Shown one piece after another: positions 54,500 through 63,764 of a DNA stretch of 64,000 bases. The translations under genes and the position numbers were made by a program. The first letter of the stretch is position 1. Every line of letters starts with the position of its first letter. The notes under the pieces are model-generated. The model was not told the origin of the DNA. It did not search any database and saw only the letters and a list, made by a program, of their open reading frames with translations. The stretch comes from Okapia johnstoni (lineage: Eukaryota; Chordata; Mammalia; Artiodactyla; Giraffidae): positions 5,022,001 to 5,086,000 of the forward strand of contig JAGTYA010000024.1 of the NCBI GenBank assembly GCA_024291935.2, read 5' to 3'.

Positions 54500-54690
54500 A
54501 TCAGTTCACACCAATGAGCACTTCCTGTGTGTCCTGGGCACACTTCACTTGCACACACTCCCTTAATCCTCATAGCCACCCCGTGAGGAGGGAGCTGCTT
54601 TCATCCCCATTTTACAGTCTAGGAAACTGAGGCTGAGGGGTGACTGCAGGTGAGTAAGAGCTGACCAGGATCCAGCTCTTATCACCTGCA
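54500..54690 (-). repeat. MIR SINE
   Basis: 'gagcacttcctgtgtgtcct', 'cccttaatcctcatagccac', 'cccattttacagtctaggaa' and 'actgaggctgagg' are in reverse MIR order. Confidence 0.85.
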
Positions 54691-54859
54691 GGGCCCTGGG
54701 TGGAGCCACAGGCAGGTGCTCAGATTACCCTTCCTGCCCTGACTGTCACCCAGTCCGGGCTGGAGATTGTAGCTGATCTCTTTCCTGACCCTTCTCTCTG
54801 TCCCTCCTGGAACTTCAGACCTCAGGACCCATTTGAAGTGTAGGGAGTTTTGTCCACCA

Positions 54860-55095
54860 TCGAGGCTGCCATTTCTTTTCCAAGTTGATGAATAATCAGT
54901 GTAGTCAATGGTATCAGTTATTCCTTGATCATGAATTGGCAATCTCTATCTTGAGGGAAAATAATAGACACACTAAATCCTTAATACAGAATATAGCATA
55001 TGATAATACACTCTATATTTATAGTTTTAATGAAGTATGCAAAAACACTTCCAACAATTATACACCTACAGCACATCACATTTAATAACTGCATA
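54860..55095. promoter_or_regulatory. Candidate conserved non-coding element, AT-rich
   Basis: Non-repetitive, with 'gatgaataatcagtg', 'cataatacactc'-like AT words and 'cacatttaataactgc'. It contrasts with GC-rich flanks. Inferred from composition only. Confidence 0.28.
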
Positions 55096-55309
55096 CGAGG
55101 CTCCTGGCCAACACCATGATGTCAGCTTGGGTACCAAGCGTGAAATGAAACTTGCAGCCCAGCCCTGCAGGATGAGGGCTCAGCTGTCACCTCTGCAGGC
55201 GCTTCCTCAGATCTGTGAGCATGCCCACTGTTTCCAGTCTTCCTGGCCCTCCCGGCTTCCGAGAGAGATGGCCTTGGGGGTGGGGGGGATGGGAGAGAGA
55301 CCCTGGAGT

Positions 55310-55500
55310 TGACTCCTTCATTTTACAAATGGGGAAACTGAGGCCCATTTATGCAACTAATCTCTCACCCAACAGTTTGCCGAGCACCTGCTCTGTGCCA
55401 GCCTATGATCTAGGCGCCGGGGGCTCACCTGGTGATGGGCAACAGGAAGAGACCCAAGGGGGCAGGGGAGAGAGAGTCTTTCATCTTCAAGGATTATAAC
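55310..55500 (-). repeat. MIR/L2 fragments
   Basis: 'cattttacaaatggggaaac' then 'gaggccc' is a reverse MIR core. 'gagcacctgctctgtgccag' and 'gatctaggcgccggggg' look like a reverse L2 tail. Confidence 0.6.
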
Positions 55501-56395
55501 ATTTATTTTTCCTCTTGGCGTTAACATCCTCTGATTCTAACATTCAGTGAGTATAGCTTCTGGGACTATGAAATGCCCCACCTGTGGGTCAGGCTGGCAG
55601 CCTTCCAACCTGAGTCTTCCCAAGGTTTCGAGTCACCCCTTCTTCCCTTGTAAATCCTGTCCAAGCCATCCCAGGCCTCTCCCTTCTCCAGGGCCTTGTC
55701 CAGACTTTCTGAGTTTAGGGCTGTCAAAATGTTATCAGCCATGACAATGACAACTAGAACACCTGTGTTGGGAAAGAAACTCCTGCTAGATTTAGGACCC
55801 ATCATCATTCCCCCCAGAGCCTAGGCAGCAGCCAGCCACATCACTGTGCCTAACAATTTCTACCAGGTAGACGGTTTGGCCATAGCCATAAAGTGATGCT
55901 CCCTTTCTCAGCACCTGGGCCCCTGCAGGGAGCCCATCTAGGTCCAGATACATTGGTCCTTTGGGTCCCAGGCTCCCTTCTTCCCTACTCTGTGCCTCCT
56001 GCTCTTTCCCAGCTCTTTCCTCAGGACAGCATCTCACCTTTAACCTCTGGGGCATCTCCTGGGGTGTGGCTGTATCTGACTGCAAACCTTATGGAGGAGG
56101 CTCAGCCCCTGTCAATGGTCCTGAGCCCCACCCCCTTGTTAGACCACAGGCTTTGGCCCGTTTTCTGGTCTGGGTTCTGCCATGCCCTCCCTATGGGACC
56201 TTGGGAAGTTACTTAACTTCTCTGAGCTCAGTGCCCTTATGTGTGAGTGAAGATACAAACGTCTGCCTTAGGGGGTGGGGGCCAGACTTAGATGTGTTAA
56301 CACCTGTGACAGCTCAGTGATGAATTCTATTATTATTACTCTGATAGTTTATCAAGCCTCTAGCACAGGGTCCAGGCACATTTAATAGAGCAGGA
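55501..56395. other. Unique sequence with MIR trace
   Basis: A MIR-like 'gggaagttacttaacttctc' then 'tgagctcag' occurs at about 56203-56230. Frames at 55792-56320 lack motifs. Confidence 0.4.
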
Positions 56396-56399
56396 AGAG

Positions 56400-56590
56400 C
56401 AGGGACTAGGGAGCAGACTGCCAGGGTTCAAGGCTGACTTCTGAGCTATGTGACTTTGGATGAGTTTCTGAACCTCTCTGTGGTTCTGTATCTTCATCTT
56501 AATGCCTCCTTTATAGATTGTTGATTAAATGAGCCAATGCATGCAAAGGGCTGAGCACAGGGCCTAGCATAGAGTCAGCTTTACTATTCC
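56400..56590 (+). repeat. MIR SINE
   Basis: 'gactgccagggttcaaggct', 'gctatgtgactttggatgag', 'tgattaaatgagccaatgca' and 'cacagggcctagcatagagt' follow MIR. Confidence 0.85.
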
Positions 56591-56689
56591 AGGCCCTGAG
56601 GGAGGGCTGGCATTGAGAGGCCACTAGAGATCTCCCTTTCTGCCACCTCTGCACTTGGCAATGAGAAACTGAGGCCAAGAGACACTAAA

Positions 56690-56965
56690 TTAAATGTTTG
56701 AGAACAAGACAGTATATGAGCGTGCTAAATTATGCAGGGCGGACAATTAGAGAACAAAACGATCAGTAATAAAGGGCTAATTGGGTGGGACAGACGCTCA
56801 ATGGGCCCAGAGCCCAAGATACAGCCTGGGACAGGACGGCCTCGCCAGGGCCCGGCACTCCCCTTAATAATAGTGACTTTTCCCCTCAATGTGAGCTACG
56901 CCTACTTAATGTTTGGAAAGTGCAAACATTAATATAAAAGAGGTTATAAATCTCTGATAGCTCCC
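56690..56965. promoter_or_regulatory. Candidate conserved non-coding element, many homeodomain-type sites
   Basis: Contains 'ctaaattatgc', 'gacaattagag', 'ggctaattggg', 'ccccttaataatag' and 'tgcaaacattaatata' within 250 bp, outside any repeat. This is one of the denser homeodomain-like clusters in the window. Function is inferred. Confidence 0.35.
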
Positions 56966-57015
56966 TTCTCAAAGACAGTTGTTTTTACTTTCTTCACTCT
57001 TTTTCCTGCTTATGT

Positions 57016-57282
57016 ACAAATATTGGGCTTCTCAGGTGGCACAGTTGTAAGAAATCACGTGCCAGTGCAGGAGACACAAGAGACTCGGGTTCAGTCCCTG
57101 GGTCAGGAAGGTCTCTTGGAGTGGGAAATGGCAACCCACACCAGTATTCTTGCAATATCTGGAAATTCTGGAAATATTCTGGAAAATCCCATGGACAAAG
57201 GAGCCTGGAAGACCACAGTCCAAATGGTCCCAAAGAGTTGGACACGACTGAATAACTGAACACATATACACATACACATATT
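57016..57282 (+). mobile_element. Bov-tA SINE
   Basis: Body about 57025-57273, with head 'tgggcttctcaggtggcaca', a B box 'gggttcagtccctgggtc' and the Bov-A part ending 'ggacacgactgaataactga'. A local duplication 'ctggaaattctggaaatatt' lies inside. The near-repeat acaaatatt / acacatatt flanks it. Confidence 0.93.
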
Positions 57283-57741
57283 CAGTTCAGTTCAGTCATA
57301 TCCGACTCTTTGTGACCCCATGGACTGCAGTACACCAGGCCTCCCTGTCCATCACCAACACTCAGAGTTTACCCAAACTTATGTCCATTGAGTCGGTGAT
57401 GCCATCCAACCATCTCATCCTATGTTTTCCCCTTCTCCTCCCGCCTTCATTCTTTCCCAGCATCAAGGTCTTTTCAAATGAGTCAGTTCTTCGCATCAGG
57501 TGGCCAAAATATTAGAGTTTCAGCTTCATCATCAGTCCTTCCAATGAACACCCAGGACTGATCTCCTTTAGGATAGACTGGTTGGATCTCCTCGCAGTCC
57601 AAGGGACTCTCAAGAGTCTTCTCCAACACCACAGTTCAAAAGCATCAATTCTTCAGCCCTCAGCTTTCTTCACCATCCAACTCTCACATCCATACATGAC
57701 TACTGGAAAAACCATAGCCTTGACTAGACGGACCTTTGTTG
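57283..57741 (-). mobile_element. BovB LINE 3' end, minus strand
   Basis: Starts 'cagttcagttcagtcatatc' directly against the Bov-tA tail and ends 'gacggacctttgttgg' inside the coding region. The remnant frame on the minus strand (57653-57865) includes VVMYGCESW before leaving the element. Confidence 0.95.
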
Positions 57742-57936
57742 GAGCAGCTTCGAGGGACACCCCTATTCTCACAAGGGGGTCACAGGCCTGTCTCAGGAAC
57801 CACCCAGCTTCACACAGATGCCGGGTGCTGGGCCGGTCACTCCCAGCTGGCTCCTCAGGGTCCACGGCTGGGCTCTGAGCACTCCCCCCAGGGTTCTCAT
57901 GCAGGTGTGACTGTTCTGGGACATTCCAGACAGTGT

Positions 57937-58138
57937 GTGCTAAGTTGCTTCAATCGTGTCCAACTCTTTGCAACCCCAGGGACTGTACATAGCCTTCCAG
58001 GCTCCTCCATCCATGGGATTTCTCAGGCAAGAATACTGGAGCGGGTTGCTATTTCCTACTCCAAGGGATCTTCCCAACCCAGGGATCTCTTATGTCTCCT
58101 TCATTGGCAGGTGGGTTCTTTACCACTAGTGCCACCTG
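57937..58138 (-). mobile_element. Bov-tA SINE, minus strand
   Basis: From 'gtgtgctaagttgcttcaat' through 'aagaatactggagcgggttg' to the reverse head 'tttaccactagtgccacctg'. Confidence 0.95.
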
Positions 58139-58610
58139 GATGCTGAGTAGGGAGATGGCCTCCCCACGCCTCTGCCAGCGCTGAGGGTCTTCCTGGGGAA
58201 AAATGGGCCCTCAGTGATTCCACCTGCATTTCTCCTTCCCATTCTGAGCTCTGAGTGGCTCTGTATTGGGGTCGCATGGACTCCAGGAGACCAGGACACA
58301 CCCTGACAGCCCTCTGCCCCAGTTCTTCCCTCCCAGGTTCGCTCATCCACCCCTATGGCTTCCTCATCATCAGCCAATGGGGCCTCAGACATCTGTGTTC
58401 TTATCCCAGGATGCAAGCATCGCACCTGGGGAAACCCACAGCAGAATTCCTGTTCCAGCAGGTGCACTGGTAGCCGGAGGGACGGTACTGGCATTGGGGA
58501 GCTTTGCCAGGTGAACCTTCCTGTGAGCTGGGGAGAGGTGCTCCCTGGTAGGGCACAAGTCCTTTCTCTTGACTGATGTGAGTGGGGTCTGGGCTGAATT
58601 TATGACATCT
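58139..58610. other. Unique sequence, nothing recognised
   Basis: Overlapping frames at 58126-58576 on both strands have no motif. Confidence 0.4.
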
Positions 58611-58612
58611 TT

Positions 58613-58726
58613 AAGACATGTACACCCATGGCTGATTCATGTCAATGTATGGCAAAAACCACCACAATATTGTAAAGTAATTAGCCTTCAATTAAAATAA
58701 ATACATTAATTTAAAAAAAAAAGACA
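58613..58726 (+). mobile_element. Bovine-type L1 3' end
   Basis: 'catggctgattcatgtcaat', 'aaaccaccacaatattgtaa', 'taattagccttcaattaaaa' and a poly-A tail (58713-58722). The 6-bp repeat aagaca at each side is a weak duplication. Confidence 0.88.
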
Positions 58727-59090
58727 CACCTCTTGCCCAGCTCCACAATGGGGCATCCATATGCTCCCAGCTGCTTGCCCAAGTTTAATGCACCCAAACC
58801 TGCATGAACCACCTGCCCCCAAGGTGCCCCTTTCTGGTTTTCCTTCTCAGCAGACACACAGCCCTCGACCTGGTGGTTCTGACCACCTGGTGGGTAAAGG
58901 GCTGCCTTGTCTTTCTCTATTTTAGCCCCACTCAGTCTGAAGTTCTTCCTATTTCCCCAGAGTCAGGCTCTGACCGGGCCAGTGCCCGTACACTTTCCTG
59001 GCCCTGGAATGACCCCCGCTTCAGCTTCTTTCTCTCTGTCTAAACTACACTGAGTGTTTCTTTGTTACTTGCAAAGAACCCTGACTCAGA
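58727..59090. other. Unique sequence, nothing recognised
   Basis: No supported feature. Confidence 0.4.
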
Positions 59091-59094
59091 CACC

Positions 59095-59340
59095 AAGGAA
59101 ACTTGTTTATTTAAAAATCTGATTTAAAAAAAGCATTCTTTCCTACAATGAATGCCTCTTTCTCTCTCAGAGACCTCATCAAATAAGAGGAACAAGGCTT
59201 TTGCAAACCGATATGAAAAGTAAACCCACAATCTGGGCACACACTTGTTTGACAAGTGATAATTAACTGCTGACAATATAATTTTGGCTTGGACGTAAAT
59301 ATGTTTTTCATTAAGAAGTATTCAAAGATATCCTTGTGTT
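59095..59340. promoter_or_regulatory. Candidate conserved enhancer with inverted NKX-like repeat
   Basis: A perfect 7-bp inverted repeat CACTTGT-ttg-ACAAGTG lies at 59242-59258. It is followed at once by the homeodomain word taatta (59260-59265). Surrounding AT-rich text is non-repetitive. CAAGTG-type cores are known NKX2 binding sites. Occupancy is unproven. Confidence 0.38.
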
Positions 59341-59695
59341 CTGGAGGCCAGTCTCATCTGCAGAGCTCACCAGTCTGAGGATGGTTGCAGAGTTGGTGAT
59401 GAGCGTCTGATGCTCCCTGCCATGGGGGATTTGGACTCCCGCAGTGACACTAGTATTTCATATCCCTGGGATTTTTGGGCCCCCCCAGGCTCCTGGAAAT
59501 TCCCAGAAGATGGCCCAGGCAGCCCCTGTCTCTCTCTAAAGGACCATCCCCTCCTCTGGGCCTCCCAGCCCCAAGGGTGCCTGGAACCAGAACAGAGACC
59601 TGGCACCAACTGTGACTTCAGGGAGGGAGGGCGAACGCTCATCTCTGCAGCCCCTGCCAGGCCTCAGGTCCTGCAGGGGTCCTAGCCCATCCCCC
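59341..59695. other. Unique sequence, nothing recognised
   Basis: Frames on both strands at 59367-59685 overlap and lack motifs. Confidence 0.4.
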
Positions 59696-59697
59696 AT

Positions 59698-59785
59698 TTG
59701 ACAGAGGCTCAGAAAGGGGGAGTCACTGGCTCAAGGCCATATAGCTTGGTGAGGCGCCAGTGGGGATGTGAACTTGGACCTCACT
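59698..59785 (-). repeat. MIR SINE fragment
   Basis: 'catttgacagaggctcagaa' and 'gatgtgaacttggacc' match reverse MIR. Confidence 0.6.
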
Positions 59786-59834
59786 GACCCCCACGCCCAT
59801 GCCACCCTCACCTTCTACCTAACTCCCTTTATCT

Positions 59835-60020
59835 AGTGAATTCAACTGCTCTGCCTCGGTTTCCTCATCTGTAAAATGAGGAAAATACTAGTACTCTCCT
59901 TAGAAGGACTTAGAAGGATGAAGTAAACTGAGACACACACACAACACTTAGGGTAGTGCCTGGCACAAAGTAAGCCCTCAACATATGCTAGCTATAATGC
60001 TAATCAGTTATTATTAATAT
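59835..60020 (+). repeat. MIR SINE
   Basis: 'tgcctcggtttcctcatctg', 'taaaatgaggaaaatac', then 'gtagtgcctggcacaaagta' and 'agccctcaacatatgc' follow MIR to the 3' end. Confidence 0.88.
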
Positions 60021-60026
60021 GAATAT

Positions 60027-60361
60027 TTGTATAGACTGAATGTGTCCCCCCCAAATTCATATGCTGAAACCCCATGACCTCCTCAACGTGTTGGTATTGG
60101 GAGGTGGGACCTTTAGAAGGTGATTAGGTCATGAGGCTGGAGCCCTCATGAGAGGGTTTGGTGACCTTTTAGAAGAGACCCCAGGGGGCTCCGCAAGCCT
60201 CTTCCACCACATGAGGGCAGAGAAGCAGAGTTTGGGCTCTCAGACTGTCCACACAGTCTTGGACTTCCCAGCTTCCAAAACTGTGACAAATAAATTTCTG
60301 TTGTTTATAAGCCACCCAATCTATAGTATTCTGTCATAGCAGCCCCCAAAAGATTAAGATA
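60027..60361 (+). mobile_element. MLT1-type MaLR LTR
   Basis: 'gtatagactgaatgtgtccc', 'gctgaaaccccatgacctcc', 'gattaggtcatgaggctgga', 'gacaaataaatttctgttgt' and 'agccacccaatctatagtat' are in MLT1 order, nearly full length. Confidence 0.9.
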
Positions 60362-60429
60362 ATATCAATAAAAATAACATGTTAATATATTAGGCAAATT
60401 TCTTTCCTCCAACCCACAAACCAGTGCCT

Positions 60430-61340
60430 CTTCCCTCCTTAATCATCTCTAATAATCTCAAGAAGATTACATAAAATTAAAACCACGATTAGACACATAC
60501 TGTGGTGAAAATGCAGAATGCCAAGAAAAGAGAAAATCTTTAAAAAAGTAGCCAGAGATAGCCTGGATGGGAGGGGAGTTTGAGGGAGAATGAACACACA
60601 TATATGTATGACTGAGCCCCTGAACTGTTCACCCGAAGCTATCATTGTTTGTCAATCGGCTATACCCCAGTACAAAATAAAACGATTTTTTTTAGAAAAA
60701 AAGTAGCCAGAGAGAAAACAAATTACTTACCAGGGGATGACAAACAGGCAGCAGATTCTCCCTAGCAATAATAGAGGACAGAGAGCCAGGAGGTGAGATA
60801 TTTTAGTGCCAAATGAAATAAGCAAAGGAAAATTCTAGACTCAGCTAAATTATTCAAAATTAAATGAGAAATACATTTTAAGGCAACAAAACACTTGCAA
60901 GACCTTTTCAAAAACTGATTTAAAAAAAATCACTCAGAAAGAAGGCCATTGAGCCTATAAAGAAAGAGAGGATCAAACCAGCAATAGGGAGCAAAAAGAT
61001 GAGTAAATCTGGAGCAGATAGTAGTGGATAGATGTAGCACCACCAGCCATATTAATTACAGCCAATTTGGGGACATCAAGAGAGTGGGACCACAGGTCTG
61101 CAATGCACAACACTGAGGTGGAAAGAACACCAGAGAAAGCAAATCTGAGTCTTTGTGCTGTTGGGAGGGAGAGCAGGGATAATGATCTGCTTTAGACTGT
61201 GTTCAGTCAAGCGTGCTTATTATGACTTTTAAGGCCAAACAATTAAGAAAGAGACTAGAATAGGAAATTTCCAAACCAGTAAAGGGAAAAGAGGAAATAA
61301 AACCTGATCAATATGAATGAGTGGCAGGAAACCAACTAGA
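60430..61340 (+). mobile_element. Old L1M-type element, late ORF2 / 3' region
   Basis: 'aagaaaagagaaaatcttta', 'gccagagagaaaacaaatta', 'agcagattctccctagcaat' and 'ttcaaaattaaatgagaaat' follow the order of ancient L1M 3' sequence. A younger L1 end splits it at 60559-60696. The part beyond about 60960 is less secure. Confidence 0.65.
60542..60713 (+). mobile_element. Younger L1 3' end nested in L1M, 17-bp TSD
   Basis: Body 60559-60696 (138 bp) has 'gaggggagtttgagggagaa' and 'tatcattgtttgtcaatcgg', 'ctataccccagtacaaaata' and an A-rich tail. The exact 17-bp duplication aaaaaagtagccagaga lies at 60542-60558 and 60697-60713. It is 5' truncated and non-coding. Confidence 0.93.
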
Positions 61341-61454
61341 GAGAGAGAAGGAATATAACACAAGCGGAAATAGAAAAAAATCCTTTCAGTTAAAAGCACA
61401 GGTAGAATTCTCTATGGTAAAATCCTGTTTCTGCTTTTCACATCTGTGTGTATT

Positions 61455-61545
61455 CTGGGCAAATGGCTTGGCAACTCTCCTCTGCCGAGTCTCAGTTTGC
61501 CCACCTGCAAACTGGAGACCACAGCAAGTTTGGGTACGGGTTATA
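61455..61545 (+). repeat. MIR SINE fragment
   Basis: 'gggcaaatggcttggcaact', then 'gagtctcagtttgcccacct' is a diverged MIR core. Confidence 0.5.
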
Positions 61546-61824
61546 AGAGTTTGTCTAAGGGCTGCCAGGAGGACCCATGCAGTGACCACCACAGGACAAG
61601 GAGTCGCTGTGACCACAGTCACTCTGCATGAGGCATGTCCTATGAGTTCTGAGCACCATCTCCCTCCCCCTTTGAAAAGCCCCACAGGGCATGTACCACC
61701 ATCAACCACTTTGCTGGTGAGGACACAGGCTGGGTGGTGAAAGGCTTGCTGAGGTCACCCAGTTGGGGAATGACCAAGCCTGGACACACACTGGGGTCCT
61801 CTGACCCTGAAGCCACTTGTTAAC

Positions 61825-61990
61825 TCTCAGGTCAGGCAGCTGCTGTCACTTCTCTGGGCCTCAGTTTCCTAATCTGTGCATTGTGGGTACGCCAGGCATC
61901 ATGAGGCTGGGCAGAGAGGAAGCACATGAATTCCCAGCACTGGGGATGAGTCAGTAAATGTTGTTACCACCTGCATCATACAGACAAGGG
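61825..61990 (+). repeat. MIR SINE
   Basis: 'cacttctctgggcctcagtt' and 'tcctaatctgtgcattg' form the core, and 'gtcagtaaatgttgttacc' resembles the 3' part. Confidence 0.65.
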
Positions 61991-62529
61991 ACTCAGGGCT
62001 GAGACAGGCCTGGAGCTGGCATGACCGCGTGGTGTGTGCTGACGTGTAGGATCAGGACCCCAGCTGGAGTGTGAGTCCCAGGAGGGCCCTGGTGTGCCTG
62101 GTTCCAAGGACTTACACCGAGGCCAGCCTGGAGGGTGATGAATGAGTGAGTAAGTGAATGAAGGAAGGAAGGATCCTTAGTCCTACTCCATGCATCCATT
62201 TTTCCATTTTTAAGAGTGTTCTTTATGTCCAGGAGGCTCTCCAGCAGAAAGTAGCTCTGGGAAGCCTTGGGGCAGTAGGAAATGGACAGGTGCTTCATTA
62301 AGACAAATGAAGCTGCCTAAGATCCAGCTTGATTTTTCTCCTCTGCACTGACCACCCTGACATGTACTATGTCTTCACCCCTAAGGCCGGTGCTCCTCAG
62401 CACAATGGCATCTCCATGGAGCAGGGACTTTGGTCATTGCTAGTGAAGGAAAGTTACACGGCTCAAAATAGCCTGAGCTAAAACTCCCCTCCAGGTCTTC
62501 CCCACCATTCTATGCAAAACAAAGAGCTC
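61991..62529. other. Unique sequence with short AATG/AAGG simple repeat
   Basis: An imperfect GAATGAGTGA/GAAGGAAGG tract lies at about 62138-62172. No gene was recognised. Confidence 0.45.
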
Positions 62530-62868
62530 TCTCACCTGAAGAAAAAAAATGGACATTAGGTTGATATTGCCCGGCTCCCAGCCAGTCCAGCCTCTGGCTG
62601 ATCTCCAAAATTCCTTGCCGCAGCCGTTTAAGAGATAACTACTCCGAACACCCTTGGAGAAGAACAGGCCCCCTTAAGACAGTAGCTTTCCACATACATG
62701 CCTATATATACTTACTCTTTTCTTGGGTAAGCGCAGCAGCTCACAAATCTGACTGCTGCCTCTTCTCGGCTCATTAAAGGTGATCTGTTCCTGTAGAGTG
62801 CCGGTCTCATTCTTTTTCTGAACCTCGCCTTCTCTAACTCCCTTACCCTACAGCTAGGTCTCACCTGA
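62530..62868 (+). mobile_element. LTR-like unit with 10-bp flanking direct repeat
   Basis: Body 62540-62858 has a TATA box tatata (62704-62709), a variant polyadenylation signal attaaa (62773-62778) about 65 bp later, and a pyrimidine-rich end 'cttctctaactcccttaccc'. This layout fits a retroviral LTR. The exact direct repeat tctcacctga lies at 62530-62539 and 62859-62868. The usual TG...CA ends are not obvious at these borders, so the true ends may lie a few bases away. No retroviral genes adjoin, so it is probably a solo LTR. Confidence 0.6.
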
Positions 62869-62879
62869 TAGGTGCTTAG

Positions 62880-63010
62880 GAAGGTGGCATCCCATGACCT
62901 TGAAGTGACATCACCTCTCTTAGCCTTGGTTTCCTCATCTGCAGGATGGGAGGATGATGCCCCTTTTGCGGGTATTGTGGGGATACAGCAAGACTCATCT
63001 CATCCTCAGT
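62880..63010 (+). repeat. MIR SINE fragment
   Basis: 'tcttagccttggtttcctca' and 'tctgcaggatgggaggatga' form the MIR core region. Confidence 0.7.
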
Positions 63011-63094
63011 GTGGGGGACACAGGCAGGGGCGAGGGGCTGCCCTCCACCTCTTTGCAACCAGGGATCTTGTGTAAGAAATTGATTTTATGGACA

Positions 63095-63305
63095 TCACAG
63101 TGTGAGCACTTTCTCTTTTCTTTTTTTCTTTGATGATAAAGCTTTCTGCAGTCGAGCTTTATTTTATCAGAAGAATAAGAGATTATCAAACTAGCTTAGC
63201 AGCCTATCAAGGGAATTTCCAAAGAGGCAAAGAGGCAGAAAGCATTTCTCCCAAGACAACCTCACCTTTATCTTTATTCTTCACTTAGTCGATAACAACT
63301 ACTAC
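63095..63305. promoter_or_regulatory. Candidate conserved element with GATA-site cluster and hairpin
   Basis: GATA-type words on both strands: gataa (63135-63139), ttatc (63164-63168 and, in 'gattatc', 63181-63187), 'tttatcttta' near 63267 and 'cgataac' near 63290. An inverted repeat ataaagct/agctttat (63136-63143 / 63155-63162) with an 11-base loop lies inside. No repeat identity was recognised. Confidence 0.33.
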
Positions 63306-63363
63306 TGTTTTGATGCTCGAGATATCCCAGAAGCTGCATTCACTCACATTGCTCCATTTGAAG

Positions 63364-63591
63364 CAGTAGTTCTCAATGGGGGATGCTTTCTGCCCCTCTG
63401 GGAACATCTGGCAATGTCTGGAGATGAATTTGGTTGTGATAGCTCTGTGGGGGTGGGATGGGGAATGTGTTCCTGACATCTAACAGGAAGAGGCCATGTC
63501 TGTTGCTAAATACCCACGATGTGCAGGAAAGGCCCCCAGGAAAAAATCATCTGGCCCCAAATGTCAAAAGTGTTGAATCTGAGAAACCTAT
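63364..63591 (+). mobile_element. MER20 hAT-Charlie DNA transposon relic
   Basis: 'cagtagttctcaatggggg', 'tctggcaatgtctggagatg', 'aatttggttgtgatagc', 'ggccccaaatgtcaaaagtg' and the end 'tgaatctgagaaacc' are MER20 in forward orientation. It is non-autonomous and has no coding capacity. Confidence 0.9.
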
Positions 63592-63624
63592 TTCAAAACC
63601 CACCCAGAAACCTTGTGAGAGTAG

Positions 63625-63755
63625 GTCATCTCCCACCTTAGAAATGAGAAAACGATGGTTTGGAAAGCAAGTGAAACTCATACAAGGAAGCAGCTGAGCT
63701 GAGACTTAAATATGGGCTGTCTGACTCTGAAGACTGTGGTTCTTTTGCTCTTTAA
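63625..63755 (-). repeat. MIR SINE fragment
   Basis: 'accttagaaatgagaaaacg' and 'gctgtctgactctgaagact' are reverse MIR landmarks. Confidence 0.55.
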
Positions 63756-63764
63756 ATGCTGGTG

